From Cetobacterium sp. NK01 (GTDB lineage: Bacteria; Fusobacteriota; Fusobacteriia; Fusobacteriales; Fusobacteriaceae): 64,000 nucleotides of DNA. Location of the stretch: assembly GCF_024506395.1 (NCBI RefSeq), contig NZ_JANIBO010000001.1, positions 62,001-126,000 on the forward strand, given 5' to 3'. The notes beneath the pieces are model-generated. The model was not told the origin of the DNA. It saw nothing but the letters and a program-made list of their open reading frames with translations, and searched no databases. Made by a program: the position numbers and the translations under genes. Positions 1-6,905 of the stretch are shown one piece after another. The first letter of the stretch is position 1; the number at the start of each line of letters is the position of its first letter.

Positions 1-58
1 CTAATTGACGACTTTCATTTTGGTCCACAGTGGAGACTCTCACATATCCAACTTTCAT
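1..58 (-). CDS. Serine recombinase (resolvase/invertase), N-terminal fragment running off the left edge
   Basis: The minus strand opens with ATG at 58-56 behind a GGAGG site and reads MKVGYVRVSTVDQNESRQL before the window ends. This is the canonical start of small serine recombinases: the Y-x-R-V-S-T-x-D-Q-N block carries the catalytic serine (residue 9) and the flanking arginine (residue 7). Such enzymes cut and rejoin DNA at res or inversion sites as tetramers. Only 19 codons are visible, so whether the gene is intact cannot be judged. A separate recombinase C-terminal remnant lies at 2147-2338 in the same orientation. Confidence 0.85.
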   Translation of the reverse strand, partial: MKVGYVRVSTVDQNESRQL

Positions 59-88
59 ACTTCCTCCGATAATTAAAATTCTCCATAT

Positions 89-117
89 ATTATACAATAT
101 CGTTCGTTTAAAGTAAA
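89..117 (-). promoter_or_regulatory. Probable promoter of the recombinase gene
   Basis: On the minus strand TTTACT (117-112) and TATAAT (94-89) are separated by 17 bases, about 30 bases upstream of the recombinase ATG. A cgttcg motif sits inside the spacer at 101-106. Autoregulation by recombinase binding, as in Tn3-family resolvases, is therefore plausible but unproven. Confidence 0.55.
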
Positions 118-191
118 TAACAATCATATGTTCATAAAATACGTTCGAAAATTATTTTTAAGGCTTTGTAATTTTAATTTTAAGGCGTTCG
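101..191. repeat. Three direct cgttcg motifs upstream of the recombinase, possible res-like site
   Basis: The hexamer cgttcg occurs at 101-106, 142-147 and 186-191, all on the same strand. It is followed by gtttaa/aaaatt-type AT tracts in two cases (gtttaaa, gtttagg, aaaatt). Tn3-type resolvase half-sites have a similar CG-TTCG-TTTAAA look and cluster upstream of the recombinase gene. Spacing of 41 and 44 bases and the absence of clear inverted partners make this tentative. The stretch 192-404 shows no gene or clear signal. Confidence 0.35.
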
Positions 192-404
192 TTTAGGTTG
201 TACCTTTTAGGATATAGAAAAAATTAAAAATAAAGAAAAGTGAGAAATATGAAGTTATAGGAGATTTTGTTTAAAAATCCTAAATTCTTAAATAAACACA
301 TGGATATAATCATAAAAAACCACCAAAAATATGTATTTGTTAATGGTATAATAAAAGACTCTTGCTGTTTGCAGTCAGATTTTCTATATCCACAATAAAT
401 AAAA

Positions 405-512
405 AAATACGCCGGAAATACGCCGGAAATACGCCGGAAAAAATATTTATAATTAATAAAACCCTTAATTATAAAGAGATTTCAATAAAAAAATACGCCG
501 GAAATATGCCGA
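405..512. repeat. 11-bp GC-containing tandem repeats (aaatacgccgg)
   Basis: Three perfect head-to-tail copies of aaatacgccgg occupy 405-437. A fourth lies at 491-501, directly joined to a degenerate fifth (aaatatgccga) at 502-512. The array ends 6 bases beyond the stop codon of the AlbA_2 gene, that is, in its 3' flank. The unit is not a multiple of three. The cgccgg cores stand out sharply in otherwise AT-rich DNA. No open reading frame explains them. Confidence 0.9.
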
Positions 513-518
513 CGTAAA

Positions 519-2024
519 TTAAATGTTACTTTTTAAAGTTTCTAATATTTCACTAATATGTTCTAATTTTTTTATTTTTTCATCATCTTTAGAAAATTTT
601 AATTTATAATGAGTTCCTTTTCCGTTACCAAATTTTTCAATATACTTTTTATCTAAAAGTAGATTAAAAGTGTCTGTAGCCTCATGTTTGGAAATATCTA
701 AAAATTCTCTGGCCTCTTTATTAGTAATTTTTTCATTCTGAAGAATATAAGAAAGAATAGATTTCTCTTTTAAAGACAAATTCGAATCTTTCTCTAAAAT
801 ATTAGTTTTCCAAAATCTAAAAATAAACCTAGAGTCTTTCTCCTCAATTTCAGGATATTTATATGCCTCTTTTTTTACAGCACTTAAAATTTTAGGAACA
901 CCACTTCCAGCTCTTTCACAAAGATTTATAAATCTAAAAATCTCTTGAATAATATTATTTCGAGGTTTTGAATGTTCTCCTTTGAAGAAGTCACTTTTGC
1001 TTATTCTTAATTCTCCTGGATTTTGAAACTCATAGTAATTAGAATATTTAATTATTTTAACGGCTTCTTCTATTTTAAAGTCTGCATGTATTATAGAATT
1101 AACAAAAGCCTCTCTTAAAGCTATATGAACATCTCCTAGCTCCCTTCTAGTAAAGCCATCTTTCTCAGTTTCAAAAGGATTACCTAATGATGCATATAGT
1201 TTATTTATAACTAAAAAGAAAAAATTATATAAATTCCCCTCACCCCAAGTTCCATCATATACAACTCTTTCACTCCATCTTTCATCAGATAAATTACTTT
1301 TATCAATATATTCTAAATGAAAGTGTGGTAAAGCCTCTTTAATTGATTCCATCTTTCCAAAAACTAAAAGGCCGCCTAATGTTGGTTCTAATTTTGAAGT
1401 TGTTCTATTAACTCTTAAAGCCCCTAGTTTTTTTAATAGATCCTCATTAGACATTCCAACAAAAGGGTGATTGGGCTTAAGGTTTGTAAATCTATTTTTA
1501 TAAGAAGTGATTGTTAGTAAATCTAAATCTTCTATTGAAAATCCATTAACTAAAGTATTATCTAATGAATCATCACTAGAATCTCTAACCATAATTTTCA
1601 CTTCATTTTCAGAGCATTTGTAATCACCTTCATGGTTTCTCTTATATGATTGATATAAGTTCCCATTTAAATATATTGGCTTTTCTGTATAATGTGCTCG
1701 TGGTACTTCAATCATTATAATTATTTTTCCATCGATATTTTCAGTATAAACATGACTATTTGTAATTAAATTTTTACTAACTCTTGTTGGATTATTTAGT
1801 GTATCAAACATATCCTTTTTTATTTTATCAGGATCATTTACACCGACAGGAATAAAGTCACCATCTTTTTCTTCGATACCTAAAAAAAGTATTCCACCAT
1901 CTGTGTTAGCAAAAGCACTATATGTATTTAAAGCTTCCTTTGGAAAGCTATTTTTAGCAAGTTTACATTCAAATTTATCTGACTCTTTAAGTTCGATTAG
2001 TATATCTTTTATTTTATTTTCCAA
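519..2024 (-). CDS. AlbA_2 (Schlafen-like) ATP-binding protein, COG2865 type
   Basis: Residues about 8-130 form an AlbA_2 domain (formerly divergent AAA_4) with the typical E-x-x-x-F-E-x-K start and the F-A-N-T-D-G-G-x-L-x-x-G-I block. A middle region (about 290-385) resembles the HATPase_c_4 module of COG2865 proteins (R-E-A-F-V-N-S-I-I-H-A-D-F; later R-A-G-S-G-V-P-K-I). The C-terminal 70 residues look like a winged helix. The start is TTG at 2024, preceded by AAAGGAG. Family members are called transcriptional regulators or RecG-like and are common in mobile and defence regions; biochemical function is not established. Here it lies alone between two recombinase pieces, with an 11-bp repeat array at its 3' end, consistent with cargo of a mobile element. 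Confidence 0.8.
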   Translation of the reverse strand: MENKIKDILIELKESDKFECKLAKNSFPKEALNTYSAFANTDGGILFLGIEEKDGDFIPVGVNDPDKIKKDMFDTLNNPTRVSKNLITNSHVYTENIDGKIIIMIEVPRAHYTEKPIYLNGNLYQSYKRNHEGDYKCSENEVKIMVRDSSDDSLDNTLVNGFSIEDLDLLTITSYKNRFTNLKPNHPFVGMSNEDLLKKLGALRVNRTTSKLEPTLGGLLVFGKMESIKEALPHFHLEYIDKSNLSDERWSERVVYDGTWGEGNLYNFFFLVINKLYASLGNPFETEKDGFTRRELGDVHIALREAFVNSIIHADFKIEEAVKIIKYSNYYEFQNPGELRISKSDFFKGEHSKPRNNIIQEIFRFINLCERAGSGVPKILSAVKKEAYKYPEIEEKDSRFIFRFWKTNILEKDSNLSLKEKSILSYILQNEKITNKEAREFLDISKHEATDTFNLLLDKKYIEKFGNGKGTHYKLKFSKDDEKIKKLEHISEILETLKSNI

Positions 2025-2146
2025 ATTTATCTCCTTTATTGATTTAAAATACTTTCAATATATTATACTATAAAATAATACAAATCTTAAGAATAAAAAT
2101 ATACCAATAAGGAGTCCCGTCAGGAAAACAAAGAGCTAATTTTATT

Positions 2147-2338
2147 TTAAAACTCTTTTTTCATATCTTCCCACTCTCTAAGTAACTTATAAAAAGTTGT
2201 CTTTTTAAGATTTAGTATCTCCATAGCCCTAGTTTCTGTGATTTCTCTAGTTTTCCAACTGTTGTAAATATCTTTCCAGTTCTCTGGAAAAGGTATTGGT
2301 TTTAGCCCTTTATACTTTCCTAACTCCTTTGCTATCAA
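2147..2338 (-). pseudogene. Serine recombinase C-terminal DNA-binding remnant
   Basis: This 63-residue frame contains G-K-Y-K-G-x-K-P-I, then P-E-N-W-x-x-I-Y, then a helix-turn-helix ending K-K-T-T-F-Y-K-L. That is the hinge and HTH_7 region that closes small serine recombinases, which are normally about 190 residues. The catalytic N-terminal domain is absent: the frame upstream hits TAA within about five codons. A TTG at 2338 behind GGGAGGG could still start translation of an isolated DNA-binding domain. I read it as a decayed copy left by an element related to the recombinase at the left edge. Confidence 0.75.
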
Positions 2339-2605
2339 TATTCCCTCCCTTTACTGCTATTTTGTTAGGACATTCCCATTTTTTAGTAAGTAGAGTTAGG
2401 TATCTCTTTTTTTATTTCACTCATAGTCAATAAAGTTTCAATATTTTTGACTGAACAAAACTATTAATTTTATTGGTCAAAGAACTCCGAATTCTCTTTA
2501 ATTTAATTAAGAAAATTCCTTTTTATGAGTAGTTAAAAATATATAAACAAAAGAAGAAATTATTATTTATCGTAACTTTTATATATAAAAGTTTAGGAGG
2601 TTTTT

Positions 2606-2781
2606 ATGGAAAATATTGATTTTAATAATATTGAATTTATCATTATGATAGATGTCCTCACATTGAATATATTAAAGATATCATTGTTAGAAAGTACGGT
2701 TTTAAAAATGTTGTAGAAGGGACTTATATATCAGCTAAATCAACAAATTTAAGAGATAAAGAAATATATAATAAGTATTAG
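2606..2781 (+). pseudogene. Frameshifted short gene of unknown family
   Basis: A good GGAGG site precedes ATG at 2606, but that frame stops at 2714-2716 after 36 codons. From about 2640 another frame is open to TAG at 2779-2781 and reads like real protein (HYDRCPHIEYIKDIIVRK, later EGTYISAKSTN). The pattern suggests one frameshift in a small gene, or a truncated gene tail. I do not recognise the family. The surrounding 2339-3084 interval holds only remnants. Confidence 0.4.
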
Positions 2782-2783
2782 GC

Positions 2784-2963
2784 TTATTTAGAAATACTCT
2801 TTAATTCATCTAAATATATTTCACCTAATTTTTGGTATATTTTTAGAGCTTCAATAACTTTCATTCCTTTATCGTTAGTTATATAGTATTGAACGTTTAG
2901 TGGATAACCTAGGGATTTTTCTTTAGATACAAGTTTATATTCCAATAGTTCATTCAATTTAGT
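2784..2963 (-). pseudogene. HxlR-type winged-helix regulator, C-terminal remnant
   Basis: Read on the minus strand from 2963, the frame gives LNELLEYKLVSKEKSLGYPL, then V-Q-Y-Y-I-T-N-D-K-G and a final helix ending SISK. This is the second half of an HxlR winged helix (L-x-x-L-E-x-x-x-L-V, then Y-x-x-x-P-x-x-V-x-Y-x-L-T). A TAA lies three codons upstream and no HTH start is present, so the first half is missing. HxlR genes often sit divergent from a target gene, as this remnant does relative to the isochorismatase-family gene at 3085. Confidence 0.65.
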
Positions 2964-3000
2964 TTATTTATTATTCTACTACATGCAAAAAAAATTTAAA

Positions 3001-3022
3001 GTACCCACAAAAAAGTAAGTAC
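3001..3022. promoter_or_regulatory. Possible HxlR-type operator upstream of the isochorismatase-family gene
   Basis: gtac at 3001-3004 and gtac at 3019-3022 bracket an AT-rich centre. A second partial element follows (agtactattcact). HxlR proteins bind such spaced GTAC-containing sites between divergent genes. With the regulator decayed the site may be orphaned. A TATAAT at 3046-3051 could serve the downstream gene. Confidence 0.35.
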
Positions 3023-3084
3023 TATTCACTTTTTAAAAAGTAAATTATAATGAAGTATTACTTTATTTATAGGAGGTTATTTTT

Positions 3085-3603
3085 ATGAAAAAAGCTTTAT
3101 TAATTATTGATTTACAAAATGATTATTTTCCACAAGGTAAATTTCCCCTTTGGAATACAGAAGTTACTTTAAACAATATTCTAGAAGCTATAAAAATATG
3201 TAAAGATAAAAATTATCCAATAGTTCATATTCAGCATATTGCTGATCCTAATTTAGGCTTAGCACCATTTTTCATTAAAGATTCAGAGGGAGTTCAAATA
3301 GTTCCTGAAATATTAGAGGCTGCACCTAACGCTCCTATAGTTATAAAAACATATGCTGATGGCTTTGTAAAAACTAATTTAAATGAAGTTCTAGAAAAGT
3401 TAGATGTGGATGAGCTTTTAGTTTGTGGAATGATGACACAAAATTGTGTTACTCATACATCTATTTCAAACAAAAAAACTAAAAATTATAAAACATCTAT
3501 TTTAATGGATGCATGCACATCTGTATCAGAGCCAATTCATTTAATTGGTTTAGCTGCTACTTTAACTTGGGATATTTCTTTAATTTCATATAAGGATATC
3601 TAA
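3085..3603 (+). CDS. Isochorismatase-family cysteine hydrolase
   Basis: The 172-residue protein has the family layout. D9 lies in L-L-I-I-D-L-Q-N-D-Y, K88 in V-I-K-T-Y-A-D-G-F, and C121 in G-M-M-T-Q-N-C-V-T-H-T; together these make the Asp-Lys-Cys triad. The cis-peptide turn precedes the cysteine. Relatives hydrolyse amides or vinyl ethers (nicotinamide, N-carbamoyl compounds, isochorismate). The exact substrate cannot be read here. The length is normal for the small single-domain group. Start is ATG behind taGGAGGtt. It stands alone between a dead HxlR regulator and repeat copy 1 with a hairpin terminator. Confidence 0.85.
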   Translation: MKKALLIIDLQNDYFPQGKFPLWNTEVTLNNILEAIKICKDKNYPIVHIQHIADPNLGLAPFFIKDSEGVQIVPEILEAAPNAPIVIKTYADGFVKTNLNEVLEKLDVDELLVCGMMTQNCVTHTSISNKKTKNYKTSILMDACTSVSEPIHLIGLAATLTWDISLISYKDI

Positions 3604-3664
3604 TTTTTCCTTAAAAAAATTTAAGAATTTTAACTTTGTTAATTTTAGGACATATTATAATTTT

Positions 3665-3787
3665 ATACAAAAAAGGTAAAGAGCCTCTGGGGGGAAGAGG
3701 CTCTTTTGGGGGGGATTAAATTATTTTACTATTTTCTTAACACTTTTTATAACATTTAGACAACAGATTATTTAAAAAAGTTTTAAT
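3665..3787. repeat. 123-bp dispersed repeat, copy 1
   Basis: By direct alignment this stretch matches 8397-8519 over 123 bases with five substitutions and no gaps. It begins at atacaaaaaagg and includes a hairpin flanked by two runs of G. It continues through about 75 AT-rich bases to gttttaat. Both copies lie immediately 3' of a plus-strand gene. The conservation extends well past the terminator-like hairpin, so it is more than a shared terminator. Confidence 0.9.
3680..3708 (+). terminator. Hairpin terminator inside repeat copy 1
   Basis: agagcctct (3680-3688) pairs perfectly with agaggctct (3696-3704) around a gggggga loop, followed by tttt and then seven G. The U-tract is short, so termination strength is uncertain. 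Confidence 0.7.
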
Positions 3788-3799
3788 TTTTTTTATTTA

Positions 3800-4744
3800 T
3801 TAAGATTTTTTTAGAAAAAGGGGTCTGAAATCATCCATTATTTCTTTTACAGATTTTATAGAATCTATTTTCCACACATCTTTTCCAGCAAAAAATATTC
3901 CTTCATTTAAATCTCCGTCATGTCCTCTTCTTAGTCTTTCGTTTACACAAAAAGTGTGAGTACAGTGTTTTAGACAAGAGTCACACGCTGTAGGTTTTAT
4001 ATCATCTGAATCATTTTTTAATCTTTTTATGAAAGGAGAGATAATAGCATTAGCAGGAAGTCCAGCAGAACTCATTATTGTAACAACATCTCCTTCTTTT
4101 GCATCAACATACATCTGTTTAAATTTTTCATTTACTTCACACTCTTCAGAAGCGATGAATCTGCTTCCCATTTGAATACCGTCAGCTCCTAAGCTCAGCA
4201 TTCTTTCAGCATCTTTAGGTGTGATAACTCCTCCAGCTCCGAAAACAGGTATTGTTACAGCGTCTTTAACTGCTCTTATAATATCCCAAGAATCAAGCTC
4301 TGTTCCAAGGTGACCTCCAGCATTTCCACCTTCAACAATTATTGCATCAGCTCCAAGTTTTTGAGCTAATTTAGCCAGTTTAGGTGAAGAAACTATTGGG
4401 AAAACTTTTACATCTGTTCCTTTAACCATTTCATAGATATCTCTTGAAAAACCTGCTCCAGTAATTATAATATCTACTCCAGCTTCAATAGATGTTTTAA
4501 CTGCCTCTGCAAAGTCAGTAACTGCAAACATTATATTAACAGCTAAGGCTCCACCTTCATTGACAATAAGTTTTTTAGCTTTTTTTATCTCTTCTTTTAA
4601 TTCCTCCATTGTAAGGGCACTTCCAGCGATACAGCCAACTCCACCTTCATTTGCTACTGCAGCAGCTAGATTACTCATAGAAGCCTTTATTGCCATTCCT
4701 CCTTGGATAATAGGAAGCTTTAATTCTAGATTTCCGATCTTCAT
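3800..4744 (-). CDS. FMN-dependent nitronate monooxygenase / FabK-like oxidoreductase
   Basis: The 314-residue TIM-barrel protein opens with the P-I-I-Q-G-G-M-A motif. It carries the FMN phosphate-binding signatures E-G-G-N-A-G-G-H and G-A-G-G-V, then G-A-D-G-I-Q-M-G-S-R-F. The family oxidises nitronates or, as FabK, reduces enoyl-ACP; sequence alone does not decide. The C-terminus has a cysteine cluster (A-C-D-S-C-L-K-H-C-T-H-T-F-C) typical of a subgroup whose role is unclear to me. ATG at 4744 is chosen because GGAGG sits 5 bases upstream; an in-frame TTG at 4756 overlaps that site. It is convergent with repeat copy 1. Confidence 0.8.
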   Translation of the reverse strand: MKIGNLELKLPIIQGGMAIKASMSNLAAAVANEGGVGCIAGSALTMEELKEEIKKAKKLIVNEGGALAVNIMFAVTDFAEAVKTSIEAGVDIIITGAGFSRDIYEMVKGTDVKVFPIVSSPKLAKLAQKLGADAIIVEGGNAGGHLGTELDSWDIIRAVKDAVTIPVFGAGGVITPKDAERMLSLGADGIQMGSRFIASEECEVNEKFKQMYVDAKEGDVVTIMSSAGLPANAIISPFIKRLKNDSDDIKPTACDSCLKHCTHTFCVNERLRRGHDGDLNEGIFFAGKDVWKIDSIKSVKEIMDDFRPLFLKKS

Positions 4745-4782
4745 AATTTCCTCCAAAACTTAAAATGTTAGATGATATTTGT

Positions 4783-4802
4783 TAGATATCTGTAGATATC
4801 TA
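4783..4802. promoter_or_regulatory. 20-bp perfect palindrome, candidate operator
   Basis: tagatatct, a GT spacer and agatatcta form perfect 9-base arms. The site lies 39 bases upstream of the FMN oxidoreductase start and in the divergent region facing the HTH-TPR regulator gene. A dimeric repressor site is likely; which protein binds is unknown. Confidence 0.55.
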
Positions 4803-4973
4803 TTTCTTGATTGTAAAACATTCTGAGTATTTAAGCAACTTATTTTTTTATTTGTTCACTTTGTCTATAAAAAATTATAATAACGCTAAGAAATATTTAG
4901 ATATTTATTTTACTTGCTTTTTTTATAGATATATTGTATTTTAAAGTAAAAATTATAATTGAAAGGATTTATA

Positions 4974-6182
4974 ATGTTTCTAACTCCAGAAGAAAAAATT
5001 AGTTATTTAAGAAAAAAATATGATATTACTCAAAGTGAATTGAGTAGTGTAGAGATAAAAAGACAATTTATCGGAATGATAGAAATTGGAAAAAGAAGTT
5101 TAACAAAAAATACCGCTGAAATTATTTCTAAAAATTTTAATGAAATTTTAAAAAAAAGAAAAATTGAAGAAAAAATAACAACTGCCTATTTACTTGAAAC
5201 AAAGGAAGAACAAGCTTTAAAAAAATTATATAAAATATTAGAAAATCAAAATATGAAAAATGATATAGAAATAGAGATTTGTTTTTTAGAATTAGAAGAC
5301 TTAAAAAGAAAAGAGTTAAGTTTTTTGTTAGGTAAGTTTTATTTTGACTTAAAAGAGATTGAGTTATCAAAAAAGTATTTTGAGATAGCTTTATATCTAT
5401 ATAAACCACTTGAAAATATAGAGATTCTTTTATATTTAAGTAGAATCTATTATTATCTAAATCAGTTTAAAGAAACAGTAGATTTAATAAAAAATTATAT
5501 ATTTTCTTTAATAAAAAATCCTACAGAAGACAATTTAAAAATTTTATATAACTATGGATATTCTTTATATAAAATTGATGAGATAGAAAGTTCAATTGAA
5601 ATATTAAAAAAACTTTTAAAACTCTGTAAAACTGAAGATTTAAGCTTTAAAGTTAAAAATATGCTAGCAGTTATTTATTATTTAAAATTGAATAAGCATA
5701 AATTAGCTTTAAAAATATATAAAGAAATTTTTGAAAATTCAAATCAAGAAAATAGGTTAGTTATTTATGGTAATTATTTAGAAATGTGGTTATCCCTAAA
5801 AAAAGAGATAGAGATAGAAAAAGTTATAGAAGAGATAGAGATTTTTTTGAAAAATTATCAAACATCTCCTGATCATCTTTTTAAAATATATGTTCTAATT
5901 GGAAAATGCTATGCTGAGTTAAACTTAGAAAAAGAAGCTAACGCTTATTATGTAAAAGCTTTAAATATCTCAGATAATAAACTTACACCAATTGAAAATA
6001 AGTACGATATTTTATTGAGGATGCTAAACTTTAATAATCTAAAAGAAGGGGAATTAGATAGTATAATTAAAAATTTCTTCATATTATTCGAAGAAAAGCA
6101 AGACTATAAAATAGCGATTAACTTTATTAAAAAGGTAAAATCAGAAACAAAAAAGTTACAAATTTTAGAAAAATTAAATTAA
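4974..6182 (+). CDS. XRE-type HTH regulator with tetratricopeptide repeats
   Basis: The first 60 residues form a Cro/C1-type helix-turn-helix (Y-L-R-K-K-Y-D-I-T-Q-S-E-L-S, then a recognition helix ending in E-I-G-K-R-S-L). The remaining ~340 residues are helical hairpins of TPR type (for example L-G-K-F-Y-F-D-L-K-E-I-E-L-S-K-K-Y-F). This layout resembles Rgg/PlcR-like peptide-responsive regulators, though the ligand is unknown. ATG at 4974 is preferred because GAAAGGA lies 6 bases upstream; an in-frame TTG at 4959 lies before it. It is divergent from the FMN oxidoreductase with a 20-bp palindrome between them. A hairpin terminator follows. Confidence 0.75.
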   Translation: MFLTPEEKISYLRKKYDITQSELSSVEIKRQFIGMIEIGKRSLTKNTAEIISKNFNEILKKRKIEEKITTAYLLETKEEQALKKLYKILENQNMKNDIEIEICFLELEDLKRKELSFLLGKFYFDLKEIELSKKYFEIALYLYKPLENIEILLYLSRIYYYLNQFKETVDLIKNYIFSLIKNPTEDNLKILYNYGYSLYKIDEIESSIEILKKLLKLCKTEDLSFKVKNMLAVIYYLKLNKHKLALKIYKEIFENSNQENRLVIYGNYLEMWLSLKKEIEIEKVIEEIEIFLKNYQTSPDHLFKIYVLIGKCYAELNLEKEANAYYVKALNISDNKLTPIENKYDILLRMLNFNNLKEGELDSIIKNFFILFEEKQDYKIAINFIKKVKSETKKLQILEKLN

Positions 6183-6192
6183 TTTATACAGA

Positions 6193-6228
6193 TCCATTTT
6201 GATAGGAATTTATTAAAATGGACTTTTT
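6193..6228 (+). terminator. Rho-independent terminator after the HTH-TPR gene
   Basis: tccatttt (6193-6200) pairs with aaaatgga (6215-6222), followed by cttttttat. Confidence 0.75.
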
Positions 6229-6264
6229 TATATATTTAAATTTTTAAAAAAGCAACAAAAATTG

Positions 6265-6292
6265 TTGACAATTTTATAAAAAGTGATAATAT
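6265..6292 (+). promoter_or_regulatory. Promoter of the GNAT gene
   Basis: TTGACA (6265-6270) and TAATAT (6287-6292) are separated by 16 bases, about 44 bases upstream of the start codon. Confidence 0.65.
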
Positions 6293-6335
6293 CTATTGTA
6301 AATAGAAAACAAAAAAATAAATGGGGAGGTTATTT

Positions 6336-6863
6336 ATGTTTAAAGGAAAAAAAATAAGACTAAGAGCTTATAGATCAAATGAGGTTGAAAGAGTTTTAGA
6401 GTTAATTGAAGAGGAGGGACTAAGAGATACATTATCTGTTGCAACTATTTTTCCACAGTCTTATGAGGCTCAAAAAAGTTTTATGGATAAAAATTCAATT
6501 TCTAAAGGGGAACTTTTTAATTTTGCAATTGAATCTCTTGAAACTAAGGAGTACGTAGGTGGATGTGGAATAAATGATTTAGATCGAAAAAATAGTGTTG
6601 CTACAATTGGAATATGGATTGGAAAAGAATATCAAAATAAAGGGTTTGGATCAGATGCTCTTAGAGTTCTTTGTAAATTTATATTTGATGAAATGAATGT
6701 CCATAAAATAAAATTACATTATTTTGAATTTAATAAAAATGCAAAAAGATGTTATGAGACTGTTGGTTTTAAAGAGGAGGGAATCAATAGAAAAGAGATT
6801 TTTAGATATGGAAAATATTATGATACTCTTAATATGGGGTTATTTAGAGATGAATTAAAGTAG
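6336..6863 (+). CDS. GNAT-family N-acetyltransferase (RimJ/RimL type)
   Basis: The 175-residue protein begins M-F-K-G-K-K-I-R-L-R-A-Y, as in RimJ/L-like acetyltransferases. It has I-G-I-W-I-G-K-E-Y-Q-N-K-G-F-G-S-D-A, the acetyl-CoA pyrophosphate loop (Q/R-x-x-G-x-G/A), and the closing N-x-x-A-x-R-C-Y-E-x-x-G-F motif. The acceptor could be a protein N-terminus or a small amine. ATG at 6336 has GGGGAGG 5 bases upstream; the in-frame ATG at 6321 overlaps that site and is rejected. The next gene follows 42 bases later, so co-transcription is likely. Confidence 0.8.
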   Translation: MFKGKKIRLRAYRSNEVERVLELIEEEGLRDTLSVATIFPQSYEAQKSFMDKNSISKGELFNFAIESLETKEYVGGCGINDLDRKNSVATIGIWIGKEYQNKGFGSDALRVLCKFIFDEMNVHKIKLHYFEFNKNAKRCYETVGFKEEGINRKEIFRYGKYYDTLNMGLFRDELK

Positions 6864-6905
6864 TGTAGTTAGGTATTGAAAAAATTAAAAAGCGGAGGAC
6901 AAAAA

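Noticed and set aside
405-512. Repeat array considered as a CRISPR remnant
   Set aside because: Units are 11 bp and directly joined without unique spacers of even size; no cas gene is in the window.
3665-3787. G runs read as G-quadruplexes
   Set aside because: Only two G6-7 runs per copy on one strand; intramolecular quadruplexes need four G tracts. The hairpin explains the structure better.
4956-4973. Upstream TTG start for the HTH-TPR gene
   Set aside because: It overlaps the gaaagga ribosome site of the better ATG at 4974. The same logic removed upstream starts at 4756, 6321, 6876, 15357, 19714, 29002, 33297, 33328, 39159, 41531, 45145 and 61258.
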